From Lineus longissimus (lineage: Eukaryota > Nemertea > Pilidiophora > Heteronemertea > Lineidae), in NCBI RefSeq assembly GCF_910592395.1, contig NC_088312.1, positions 23,133,292-23,197,291 on the forward strand: a DNA stretch of 64,000 nucleotides. The letters run 5' to 3'. Position numbers and translations under genes: made by a program. The notes under the pieces are model-generated. The model did no database searches. It saw only the letters and a list, made by a program, of their open reading frames with translations, and was not told the origin of the DNA. Below, in pieces: positions 46,304-55,000 of this stretch (position 1 is the first letter of the stretch; every line of letters starts with the position of its first letter).

Positions 46304-49156
46304 CTAAACTTCCAACAATGTCACAACCTTTGTGACGGGACGCACAAACACAGAGGTTTTCGTTTTCACATGAACCACACGAACTAGTCCCTTGTCGTCC
46401 TCATCGACCTGAATGATCCTTCCCATTGGCCACTGGTTCCTTGGAGTATTGTCCGTAATCAAGACAATGTCATTGACAGACATATTTCTGCGCGGTTGCA
46501 GCCATTTCTGTCTTTCTTGGAGCAACAAGACATATTCCTGTCTCCATCTTCGCCAGAAAACCTCCGTGAGATGCTGAATCTGACGCCATCTTTGCCTTAC
46601 ATACAAATCCTTCTTAACAAACTCCCCTGGAGGCAACTCTGGATCCGTCTGAAGAATCAGCAAGTGATTTGGAGTCAGCGCTTCTGACTCATTCGGGTTG
46701 TCTGATGCCACTGTAATTGGCCTACTATTGATTATTGACTCTACTTCACAAAATAGAGTCTGTAATCCCTCGTCATCAGTTCTAACAGCCTGTTCTTTCA
46801 TGACACCGTAAAGAACTTTCCTAGTAACCCTGATAAGTCGTTCCCACACGCCGCCATGATGCGAGGCAGTGGGCGCATTGAACACCCACTCAATGCCCTC
46901 CTGTTGAAGTGTTGCATGCATTTTATCCTGGTTCCACTCATGCAGCGCCCTCTTTAATTCGGCCTTGGCACCCACTAAGTTAGTACCATTGTCTGAACGT
47001 AACCATTTCACTGATCCTCGCCTGGCAACAAAACGTCTTATTGCATTGATACAAGAACTCATATCCAATGAACTAGCTAATTCAAGATGTACTCCTCTCG
47101 TTGCAAAGCACGTGAACAGGACTCCATACCGTTTGATTGTAGCATTCCGTCCTCGTTTTATCTCAAATGGTCCGAAGTAATCCATGCCGGAACGGGTAAA
47201 AGCTTTCTCACCACCCATAAGTCTTTGAACAGGTAACTCTGCCATCTTCTGCTCACCTACTTTTGCTCTGTAGCGCCTACAGATGACACACCTTGCAATC
47301 ATTGTCCCTATGAGTTTGGTTCCTCTAGCCACCCAGTACCTTTTCCGAAATACTGACAGAACCATATTGCGCCCCACATGCCCGTGGGTCCTATGGAGTT
47401 CCTCTAACATGAGTTTAGGCACCACAGATTGTCTCGGCAGAAGAATGGGATGTTTAGTCTCTACAGGTATAGTAGCTCTAAGACGTCCACCAACTCTGAT
47501 CAGACCCAGGTCATCTCGAAACGGGTCTAATTTTTGAATGCTTGCCCCCTTAACTTTCATATCCTCAACTAGGAATCTTTCTTGTTCGAAACGTACTATT
47601 GCCATCTCAGCTCTATTCAGCTCATCCATCGTCAATCTCTTGGTACCCGTGGTAACATCCTCGATATTCAAACAAGTCTCACCAGGTTTGGGGTGTTTTC
47701 CTCGGAAAACTCTTTGCGCTCGAATTACCCATGCCACAATTCTTCTCAGTTTACTCCAACTAAAAATTCTGCTGAAGAGAGTGTCTACAGTAGTATGAGC
47801 TTCACTAACTACTGTGGTTGCTGCACTGACCCTTTTGAGCTCTGGGTCATCTATAGGTAAACTACTCGACAGTTCTGTCCTTGGCCACTCTGATTCATCT
47901 TTCTGCAAGAAATCTGGTCCCTTGAGCCACATTTGTGTGCCAGCCTCGTTTTTCAGACTAAGGCCCCTTGATGCAGCATCTGCAGGGTTCTCCCTTGTGG
48001 GAACATAGCTCCACTGACCTGGTTGGCTTCCTTCATGGATGGTCGTCAGTCTATTGGCCACAAATGTGTGAAAACGGGTAGCTGAGTTGTGAATGTAGCG
48101 CAACACTGACATGCTATCAGTCCAATACCTAATGTCATGAAAGTTGTAATCCATCTGCTGGATTATCAGATGGCCGAACTTTACTGCAGTAGCGGCTGCA
48201 GTAAGCTCCATGCGCGGTATCGTAATCTTTTTTAGCGGCGCGACTCTTGCTTTGCCCATCAGAAGCTCACAGTTGATTTGTCCTCCAGTATTAACCATCC
48301 TAACGTATGCAGCAATGCCATAGCCCTGGGTACTAGCGTCCGCGAACACATGTAATTGGCACAATGTAACATTTTCGAAACCCAATGGCTTTAGGCATCT
48401 TGGTATTGCCAATTTTTCTAACACTGTTAACTCTTCTACCCAACTTTGCCAATTTTGAAGCTCGCTGTCAGGAATTGAATCATCCCATCCCATCTGCTCC
48501 TTACACAGTGTCTGCAGTATTATCCTAGCAGGTACAATGAATGGCGCAGCTATTCCTAATGGATCAAATACCGCACTGATCAACGATAACATGCCTCGGC
48601 GTGTTGCTGGCTTCTCATTTAACAAAGTCTGGAAACCTAAAGTGTCCTTCTCAACCGACCAAACAACACCAAGCGCCCTTTCTACTGGGAGATCATCTCC
48701 TTCAAAGCTCAGCTGTAGCGACTTTGCTCTCTCTTGCAATGGGACTGATTGGTTCACTTCAACACTATTGCTCAAAACCTTGGTTAGACGAAAGCCACCC
48801 TTGCCACAGATAGCTATGGTGTCCCTGGTTGTAGTTATCCCCTTCTCAGTGCCAAGAACAGATCGTATAAAGTCATCAACATAGAAGGATCGGAGCATTC
48901 CATCAATGATGTCGTCGCTAAAATTGTCCTTGTTGTCAAGCGCTGTTCTACGCAACGCCACATTTGCACAGGCTGGAGACGACACTGCCCCAAAAGGGTG
49001 AACCAACATCTTGTAAATCTCAGGTTCGCGTGTAAAGTCGCCACTTGGCCACCAATAAAATCTCAAGAAATCAGTACATCTGTCATTAACGCCCACACGA
49101 TAAAACATTGATTCCACATCAGCAGTAATGGCGGTATTTTCCTGTCTGAATCTCAT
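46304..49156 (-). CDS. BEL/Pao retrotransposon pol, main open part
   Basis: 950 codons. Order: end of reverse transcriptase with catalytic YVDD (residues 92-95); RNase H-like region with FADAS (Asp 273), RMEL (Glu 317), TDS (Asp 347) and NPADAASRG; integrase zinc finger (LHRTHGH, then CVIC at 623-626); integrase core with GMDYFGP (Asp 659), SDNGTN (Asp 722) and WERLIR (Glu 772); and a C-terminal domain of the type that ends BEL pol proteins. The catalytic residues are all present, so this part has decayed little. The N-terminal part of the RT lies upstream in other frames (49157-49515), separated by a frameshift. Confidence 0.93.
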   Translation of the reverse strand: MRFRQENTAITADVESMFYRVGVNDRCTDFLRFYWWPSGDFTREPEIYKMLVHPFGAVSSPACANVALRRTALDNKDNFSDDIIDGMLRSFYVDDFIRSVLGTEKGITTTRDTIAICGKGGFRLTKVLSNSVEVNQSVPLQERAKSLQLSFEGDDLPVERALGVVWSVEKDTLGFQTLLNEKPATRRGMLSLISAVFDPLGIAAPFIVPARIILQTLCKEQMGWDDSIPDSELQNWQSWVEELTVLEKLAIPRCLKPLGFENVTLCQLHVFADASTQGYGIAAYVRMVNTGGQINCELLMGKARVAPLKKITIPRMELTAAATAVKFGHLIIQQMDYNFHDIRYWTDSMSVLRYIHNSATRFHTFVANRLTTIHEGSQPGQWSYVPTRENPADAASRGLSLKNEAGTQMWLKGPDFLQKDESEWPRTELSSSLPIDDPELKRVSAATTVVSEAHTTVDTLFSRIFSWSKLRRIVAWVIRAQRVFRGKHPKPGETCLNIEDVTTGTKRLTMDELNRAEMAIVRFEQERFLVEDMKVKGASIQKLDPFRDDLGLIRVGGRLRATIPVETKHPILLPRQSVVPKLMLEELHRTHGHVGRNMVLSVFRKRYWVARGTKLIGTMIARCVICRRYRAKVGEQKMAELPVQRLMGGEKAFTRSGMDYFGPFEIKRGRNATIKRYGVLFTCFATRGVHLELASSLDMSSCINAIRRFVARRGSVKWLRSDNGTNLVGAKAELKRALHEWNQDKMHATLQQEGIEWVFNAPTASHHGGVWERLIRVTRKVLYGVMKEQAVRTDDEGLQTLFCEVESIINSRPITVASDNPNESEALTPNHLLILQTDPELPPGEFVKKDLYVRQRWRQIQHLTEVFWRRWRQEYVLLLQERQKWLQPRRNMSVNDIVLITDNTPRNQWPMGRIIQVDEDDKGLVRVVHVKTKTSVFVRPVTKVVTLLEV

Positions 49157-49515
49157 GAGAACATCTAAAATTGTCTTTGTGAGATTAGGTCCTGGTAAAA
49201 GAGCCTGAGCTGATTGAGAGAAATCCCATTATGTTTGGCAGAACAGTCGAAAACCTACCTAATTTTCTCCGGTTTTCGGGGGTGATACACCCCATGGTGG
49301 GGTATATACCATACACGACCTGGCTCTCCTTGCTTGGAATCTGGCTCGACCTTGACTGCATACTGCATATCGATAATGTTCTGCATAAAATTACAATAGT
49401 CAACGTTAAACTTGTAGTCATTCATCATACGCCTGCGCACTGATTTAAGCCTAGCCAAAGCTTGTTTGCTATTGTCAGGGAGTATGGTGTCCTCCCTCCT
49501 GAATGGAAAATCCAT
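49157..49515 (-). pseudogene. BEL/Pao RT N-terminal part, frame-broken
   Basis: Frame 49255-49515 carries the conserved BEL segment ending YIPHHGVYHPRKPEKIR. It meets an in-frame TAG one codon later, where the family normally has Val. A further single-base-type frameshift around 49195-49210 separates the rest from the main pol frame. Both breaks make this copy non-functional. Confidence 0.8.
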
Positions 49516-49659
49516 GAAGTAGTGACCGTTCCTGATCGTCAGACTTGCATCAACTTCTTGGCAAACAACAAGTCTTCTCTCGATGGTTCCTTTCTCGTGT
49601 CGATTGCTCTTTCAGGAAAATCTAGATCGATGGCTGACCTCACTAATTTCTCCAGCTGG

Positions 49660-50370
49660 TTATCTTCTTCCAACTACCGCTGCCCTATTGCTGGTATTGA
49701 CCATGTTGGTGGCGCCATCTCTAACAACGCTCCATACTACCCAACCCAATGCTGTCTGAGTAGCATGGGGTGAGCCTCTTGGTCCTGTGACAACGTTCAG
49801 TGGCGTGTATGCGTCCGCCACTGAATTGCCTATCAACAGCCCAACATCTGCTGTAATCTCTGGAAGTGGAATGTCTCTCAAATGCGGCCATTTCGAAATG
49901 TCCTTGATAGTTGGTACATGATCTCTGGTGACAGGCATGTGTTTCTTGCTGTACACCTTTGGTAATTTGACAAAGTTTTTACCATCTAAGTCACTGACCT
50001 CCATATTGGCAACAATACCAGTATCCATGGTGTGGGGAACACCCATGGTGTCTAGAGTTATCTTACCTTTCTTTCCGCTAGCATTTAAGTCATTTAACAG
50101 TTTGTCAGTGCAGAAAGACACACTACTTCCTGTATCCAGGAAGGCATAAGTACCCACTGATGCACCCTTATAGTGAACCTGGACCGGGATGATTGCCAAT
50201 GTACAGCCACCATCACCGGCCCCCGTAGAACATTGCGGTGTTTGACCTACACAGCACAGGCCCTTTGATTTTATAAAGTCAGATCTGTCCTTGATATCCT
50301 TGGCCTTGAACTGATCACATGTGCTGAGGCTATGAGACGAGTCATTGAAAATATCTGAGTAACCACTCAC
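49660..50370 (-). pseudogene. BEL/Pao aspartic protease region
   Basis: 236 codons. The catalytic motif is FLDTGSSVSFC, with a later hydrophobic LLIGNS typical of retroviral-type proteases. It ends with the linker ALGWVVWSV before the frame breaks at about 49660. A Cys-rich stretch (KGLCCVGQTPQC) upstream could be the rest of a zinc knuckle. Gag is not recognisable. Confidence 0.8.
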
Positions 50371-50788
50371 TTTGTACTTCAGCTATGATCCCTTGTGGTA
50401 CCTTGTAACTTATCTGCTTGTCCGGGCCGGCCAGATTCCCATTCCTTTGGATCACTTTAGTTGCTCACCTAGCTCCTTCTGTCTCACCATGTGCTTTTCC
50501 CTGTCCAGATCACGGGTGTTTGGTCTAACACTATGATCACTGCCACCAATGTCATGGTGGTAAGGTCTACTAATTATCAAACTCATCTCTCTTCTTTTTG
50601 TTTTATTGTTCTAATCCTGCATTGTTCCCTTCGAATTACGTATTGTGACAAAAATCCCTCAAAACTTGCAAAGTCAAACACAGGAAAAGTCTAGTCCATT
50701 ATCTATAGGCGGACTTAATGAAACTAAAACGTCGAACGCATTAATAACATATTTACAAAGAATGTCTAGTCCCTTTCTTCAGGCGGGC
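50371..50788. other. Junction between BEL/Pao and Copia remains
   Basis: No LTR of either element was recognised. On the minus strand, 50395-50520 shows broken coding-like stretches (for example ISYKVPQGIIAEVQ) that could be BEL gag-protease linker. Two similar motifs, CTAAGCCCGCCTGAAGAAAG and TTAAGTCCGCCTATAGATAA, follow the Copia stop codon about 70 bp apart. Confidence 0.35.
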
Positions 50789-50885
50789 TTAGAAAAGTTT
50801 CATTCCGGACAGCTTTCCGCTCTCCAGAACACTTAGCAACTTGAGAGCTGATGCTCCCCGTTTGGTAAGACAGTCCGCCAGCTGT

Positions 50886-51917
50886 TCACATGACACCACC
50901 CACATGATCTCGTTCACTTGTTTGTTGTCCACATTCTCCAGACAATTCTAATCTCAGTCTCTTTTCTGTCACTGACTTGTTGGAGTTGATTGCCTCAAAT
51001 AAAGATTTGCAGTCAGTAACACATTTCAATGCCAATAGACGTGGATTTGCAACTCCATGTTGCAACTCGCAGTACAACGTGGCCAGAAATATCCCTAGAT
51101 CTATTCCGTCTGCCATCGAGAGTGTCTCAGCTGCTAGAGTGCTCCTTACCACTCTGCGTATTTTCTTGGAACTCCAGCAAACAGGGTTACATACTCCATC
51201 CTTTCCCATCAAAAAGACCAATTGTCCTCCATGAGAACCATTATCTTCAGCATTTCCTAGTGATGCATCAGTGTATACAACGAGCTGCACATCCTCGTCT
51301 CCTAAGTACCTGAACCTTAGAGATACATGTTCTGATCTCACTCTCCTAATGATCTTGTTTGCTTCCAGCAAATCATTCACAGTGGCAGACTTCACGCGAG
51401 TTGCCAGCACTGCCGTATCGAATATTATATCAGGCCTTGTTTGACGTGCGATCCAGAGCAACTGCCCAATTTTTGACCTCAAATCTTTCCGCTCTTCCTC
51501 GGCGACAGCAAAATCCTTTTGGGGTGATCGAGAGCTGCCTAACTGTATCGGTGTCAGACTAGAAGCAAAGCCCTCTTGGTTCACACGAATGTCCCCATCT
51601 CTGTGTTGGACTTCCAAGCCAAGGTACTTAAAGGATTGCCTATCCTCTCTCCCCACATTTAGACTCTGCCTCAGCTGTTGAATTACTGACATCTCAAATT
51701 GTTTGGTGCCTCCCCATATGAAATCATCCACGTGAGCAGCCAACAGCCCGATCAGTTCTCCCTTACTATCCCGCCATGAGAACACGGCTGGATCCACTTT
51801 GGAGATTTTTCCTCCAGTTTCTATCATCACATCCTTCACTTTGTTGCACCAGCTAAGAGAAGCATCACTCAATCCATAGACGCACTTTTTCAGCCTCCAA
51901 ACTTTTCCCCGACACAT
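50886..51917 (-). CDS. Copia reverse transcriptase and RNase H, unit A
   Basis: 343 codons. VYGLSDASLSW, then the catalytic AAHVDDF (62-65; His in place of the usual Tyr of YVDD). RNase H has VVYTDASLG, TLAAETLSM and CVTDCKSLF. The last about 20 residues are out of frame because of the 8-nt deletion relative to units B-D. Confidence 0.9.
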   Translation of the reverse strand: MCRGKVWRLKKCVYGLSDASLSWCNKVKDVMIETGGKISKVDPAVFSWRDSKGELIGLLAAHVDDFIWGGTKQFEMSVIQQLRQSLNVGREDRQSFKYLGLEVQHRDGDIRVNQEGFASSLTPIQLGSSRSPQKDFAVAEEERKDLRSKIGQLLWIARQTRPDIIFDTAVLATRVKSATVNDLLEANKIIRRVRSEHVSLRFRYLGDEDVQLVVYTDASLGNAEDNGSHGGQLVFLMGKDGVCNPVCWSSKKIRRVVRSTLAAETLSMADGIDLGIFLATLYCELQHGVANPRLLALKCVTDCKSLFEAINSNKSVTEKRLRLELSGECGQQTSERDHVGGVM

Positions 51918-54009
51918 TTGCTTCCTTGGGCGGTTTCACAAAGATGTCCCTCTCCAAACTTTTTCCTTGAAGGAAGGCCGTCTTAATGTCCAGTGAGTTT
52001 ACCACCCACCTCCTCTGTCTGATCACAGCCATCACTATCCTCCAGGAATCGTTCCCACAAGTGGGGGAATCTGTTTGGTTTGCACCATGCTCCTCAAACC
52101 CCCGAGCTACAAGTCTGGCCTTGGGGATTATTCCGGCTTCCGTATCCTTTAAAGTCAGAACCCATCTCGTTGATACACACTTTTGTCCTTGGTCCTGCAC
52201 TTCTGAATAGACCTGATGATTGCTCCAACTCGAAAGTTCCTTTTGTTTAGCTTCTTCAAAGTCCACATTTTGGGAAATCATCACTTCATCTGGGTCCCGT
52301 CCTTGTTCTTCATGTTCAACATCAACCAATTCTAGCCCATGAACCTTTTCCAAATCTACCGCCTCAGATCCACTATCTCCACCTAGGTACTGTATATTAT
52401 ACCAGTGTTTGTATTTTCCACCTGCTTTCCCAGCACGGCTAACAACTTTGGCTGTCATCCTTTCCTCCTTTTCATCGTGTTTGAAAGCGATATCTTGTCC
52501 AACTTTGATCCGATCAGTCCTAATCCCCGGGTTTTGTCCCTGTGCTCCCTCCTCTTGATCCTGGTCTTGGTTTGGATGATCATCTCCGTGTTGGATCGGC
52601 GGCTGATCATCATCATCTCCTGTTGCTGGTTTCTGTGGCTGCTCATCCTTGCTTGATCGATCCTGTCTGTTTCTATCATTGTCCTTGTTCTCTGTTGGAT
52701 GTCCCGAAGAGTCCCCTGTCATAGCACTGTGACTCCTCTGTTGGTTCACTAACTGAAGCCTACTGATATGAACCCTCACTAAGTTCCCACCATGTCTGAT
52801 GAATACAATTTTTCCATCTTGGCCAATGACTGTGCCAGGACCCTTCCACTCCGTATTGTCTGGCCTCCTGTAGTATACTTTGTCACCCATCTGGTACTTG
52901 TCACCTGTGTATGACCGTGTCTGCTTCTTCAGGGCTCTCCTTATCCTCTCAGAGCACTCAGTCTCTGTGAAAGCCTTCCTCGTTGCGTAGAGGGCTCCTA
53001 GGTGTTCTCCTACGACCTTGCTGGTGGTAGTCCCCTCCAGGGCTGGCAACTGGTTGGTAAGGTTTGCAGGTAGATTTGGATTTCTGCCGAACACCAGCTG
53101 GTATGCACTGAAGCCATGTACATTTATCATGCTATTCTTTGCATTGAGTGCCCATTTCAGTGCTGTCTCCCAACTGCAATTTCTGTCATGCTTTACCTTT
53201 AGCATTATGTTTGTTAGGACATGATTGTGCTTTTCTAAGAGGCCATTACTGAATGGCGCGTACGCGGCAGTTGTGATCACCTTTATGTTGAAATTTTCAC
53301 ACAAATCACGTGTCTCCGAATTAGAAAATTCTCCGCCATTGTCACGGAACAACGAAGTTGGGGGTCCAAAGATGCTAATCCAATGGGATAGAAACTCTTG
53401 GACGAACACTTGAGGCAACTTCCTTTTGACAATTGCCCCAGCACTGAAACGAGTGAACTCATCAATGATATGTAAATACCAAATGTTCCTGTCTAGCTCA
53501 TGCAGGTCAACAGCTACGGTTTGGTTGAAATCCGTCGCTAAAGGGAGGCCCACTGCTGGTTTGGGAGGTACTTTCCTATACATTTGGCAAGTTTCACACT
53601 CTTTGACAACATCCGTCAGCATTTGAAAAATTTCTGGATTCTTCATGCCTGCACTGATCAGTAACTTCTGCAATCTATCTGCAGAAGCATGCCCGAACTG
53701 CTTGTGAATCTTAATCAAATTTGCCTTTTGCCTTTGTGCATCCTGTAGTTCTATCACCTGCATCACCTCTGTTTTGAGAGCTTCCTCCTCCATGATGAGC
53801 TGTTCCTGAAACAAGTCCGAGCCATTCTGTGTCACCAATACTTGATTTTCAACAAAACTAGCTTCCGCATCATGTGGTACTAACTCTATGCAATACTGAC
53901 CAGTAGAAGTCTGCAGTAGCTGCACAGGTTTACCAAACATCTTTGCAGTATCATTGCTTATGTCTAGTACTGTCTGCGCCCTTTTTAGAGCATCCTTTGT
54001 TGTCCACAT
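51865..54009 (-). CDS. Copia integrase and reverse transcriptase N-terminal part, unit A
   Basis: 714 codons. Zinc-binding pre-integrase HHCC (IHKQFGH at 101-107, CETC at 138-141). Integrase core DDE: VAVDLHE (Asp 168), RDNGGEF (Asp 223), NGLLEKH (Glu 259). Then a Gln/Asp-rich hydrophilic linker with DDDDQPPIQHGDDHPNQDQD, and the start of the Copia-type RT (STRWVLTLKD...KARLVARGFEEHG). The frame leaves pol at the C run, adding about 12 foreign residues. The start codon is simply the first Met after the unit junction; gag and protease are absent. Confidence 0.9.
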   Translation of the reverse strand: MWTTKDALKRAQTVLDISNDTAKMFGKPVQLLQTSTGQYCIELVPHDAEASFVENQVLVTQNGSDLFQEQLIMEEEALKTEVMQVIELQDAQRQKANLIKIHKQFGHASADRLQKLLISAGMKNPEIFQMLTDVVKECETCQMYRKVPPKPAVGLPLATDFNQTVAVDLHELDRNIWYLHIIDEFTRFSAGAIVKRKLPQVFVQEFLSHWISIFGPPTSLFRDNGGEFSNSETRDLCENFNIKVITTAAYAPFSNGLLEKHNHVLTNIMLKVKHDRNCSWETALKWALNAKNSMINVHGFSAYQLVFGRNPNLPANLTNQLPALEGTTTSKVVGEHLGALYATRKAFTETECSERIRRALKKQTRSYTGDKYQMGDKVYYRRPDNTEWKGPGTVIGQDGKIVFIRHGGNLVRVHISRLQLVNQQRSHSAMTGDSSGHPTENKDNDRNRQDRSSKDEQPQKPATGDDDDQPPIQHGDDHPNQDQDQEEGAQGQNPGIRTDRIKVGQDIAFKHDEKEERMTAKVVSRAGKAGGKYKHWYNIQYLGGDSGSEAVDLEKVHGLELVDVEHEEQGRDPDEVMISQNVDFEEAKQKELSSWSNHQVYSEVQDQGQKCVSTRWVLTLKDTEAGIIPKARLVARGFEEHGANQTDSPTCGNDSWRIVMAVIRQRRWVVNSLDIKTAFLQGKSLERDIFVKPPKEANVSGKSLEAEKVRLWIE

Positions 54010-55000
54010 TCTCCTTAATCGCAGACAATTCTAATCTCAGTCTCTTTTCTGTTACTGACTTGTTGGAGTTGATTGCCTCAAATAAAGATTTGCAGTCAGT
54101 AACACATTTCAATGCCAATAGACGTGGATTTGCAACTCCATGTTGCAACTCGCAGTACAACGTGGCCAGAAATATCCCTAGATCTATTCCGTCTACCATC
54201 GAGAGTGTCTCAGCTGCTAGAGTGCTCCTTACCACTCTGCGTATTTTCTTGGAACTCCAGCAAACAGGGTTACATAATCCATCCTTTCCTATCAAAAAGA
54301 CCAATTGTCCTCCATGAGAACCATTATCTTCAGCATATCCTAGTGATGCATCAGTGTATACAACGAGCTGCACATCCTCGTTTCCTGAGTACCTGAACCT
54401 TAGAGATACATGTTCTGATCTCACTCTCCTAATGATCTTGTTGGCTTCCAGCAAATCATTCACAGTGGCAGACTTCACGCGAGTTGCCAGCACTGCCGTA
54501 TCGAATATTATATCAGGCCTTGTTTGACGTGCGATCCAGAGCAACTGCCCAATTTTTGGCCTCAAATGTTTCCGCTCTTCCTCGGCGACAGCAAAATCCT
54601 TTTGGGGTGATCGAGAGCTGCCTAACTGTATCGGTGTCAGACTAGAAGCAAAGCCCTCTTGGTTCACAAGAATGTCCCCATCTCTGTGTTGGACTTCCAA
54701 GCCAAGGTACTTAAAGGATTGCCTATCCTCTCTCCCCACATTTAGACTCTGCCTCAGCTGTTGAATTACTGACATCTCAAATTGTTTGGTGCCTCCCCAT
54801 ATGAAATCATCCACGTGAGCAGCCAACAGCCCGATCAGTTCTCCCTTACTATCCCGCCATGAGAACACGGCTGGATCCACTTTGGAGGTTTTTCCTCCAG
54901 TTTCTATCATCACATCCTTCACTTTGTTGCACCAGCTAAGAGAAGCATCACTCAATCCATAGACGCACTTTTTCAGCCTCCAAACTTTTCCCCGACACAT
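53951..55000 (-). CDS. Copia RT and RNase H, unit B
   Basis: 349 codons with HVDD and the RNase H acids intact. The C-terminus reads ENVDNKGCSKKGADSTRHKQ, where the last part is translated from the beginning of unit A in the wrong frame. This shows the unit boundary directly. Confidence 0.9.
   Translation of the reverse strand: MCRGKVWRLKKCVYGLSDASLSWCNKVKDVMIETGGKTSKVDPAVFSWRDSKGELIGLLAAHVDDFIWGGTKQFEMSVIQQLRQSLNVGREDRQSFKYLGLEVQHRDGDILVNQEGFASSLTPIQLGSSRSPQKDFAVAEEERKHLRPKIGQLLWIARQTRPDIIFDTAVLATRVKSATVNDLLEANKIIRRVRSEHVSLRFRYSGNEDVQLVVYTDASLGYAEDNGSHGGQLVFLIGKDGLCNPVCWSSKKIRRVVRSTLAAETLSMVDGIDLGIFLATLYCELQHGVANPRLLALKCVTDCKSLFEAINSNKSVTEKRLRLELSAIKENVDNKGCSKKGADSTRHKQ

Larger units (their letters stand above)
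50789..54020 (-). mobile_element. Copia pol array, unit A
   Basis: The downstream-most unit of the head-to-tail array. It is the only one retaining the natural pol C-terminus, ending KLSGMKLF-stop at 50789. Integrase and the RT start lie in 51865-54009; the rest of RT and RNase H lie in 50886-51917. A run of four C near 51906-51909 shifts the frame between them. An 8-nt deletion near 50945 shifts the end of RNase H. Not functional. Confidence 0.9.

Noticed and set aside
46496-48884. Plus-strand frames over the BEL/Pao element
   Set aside because: Antisense to the clear pol frame and without motifs of their own.
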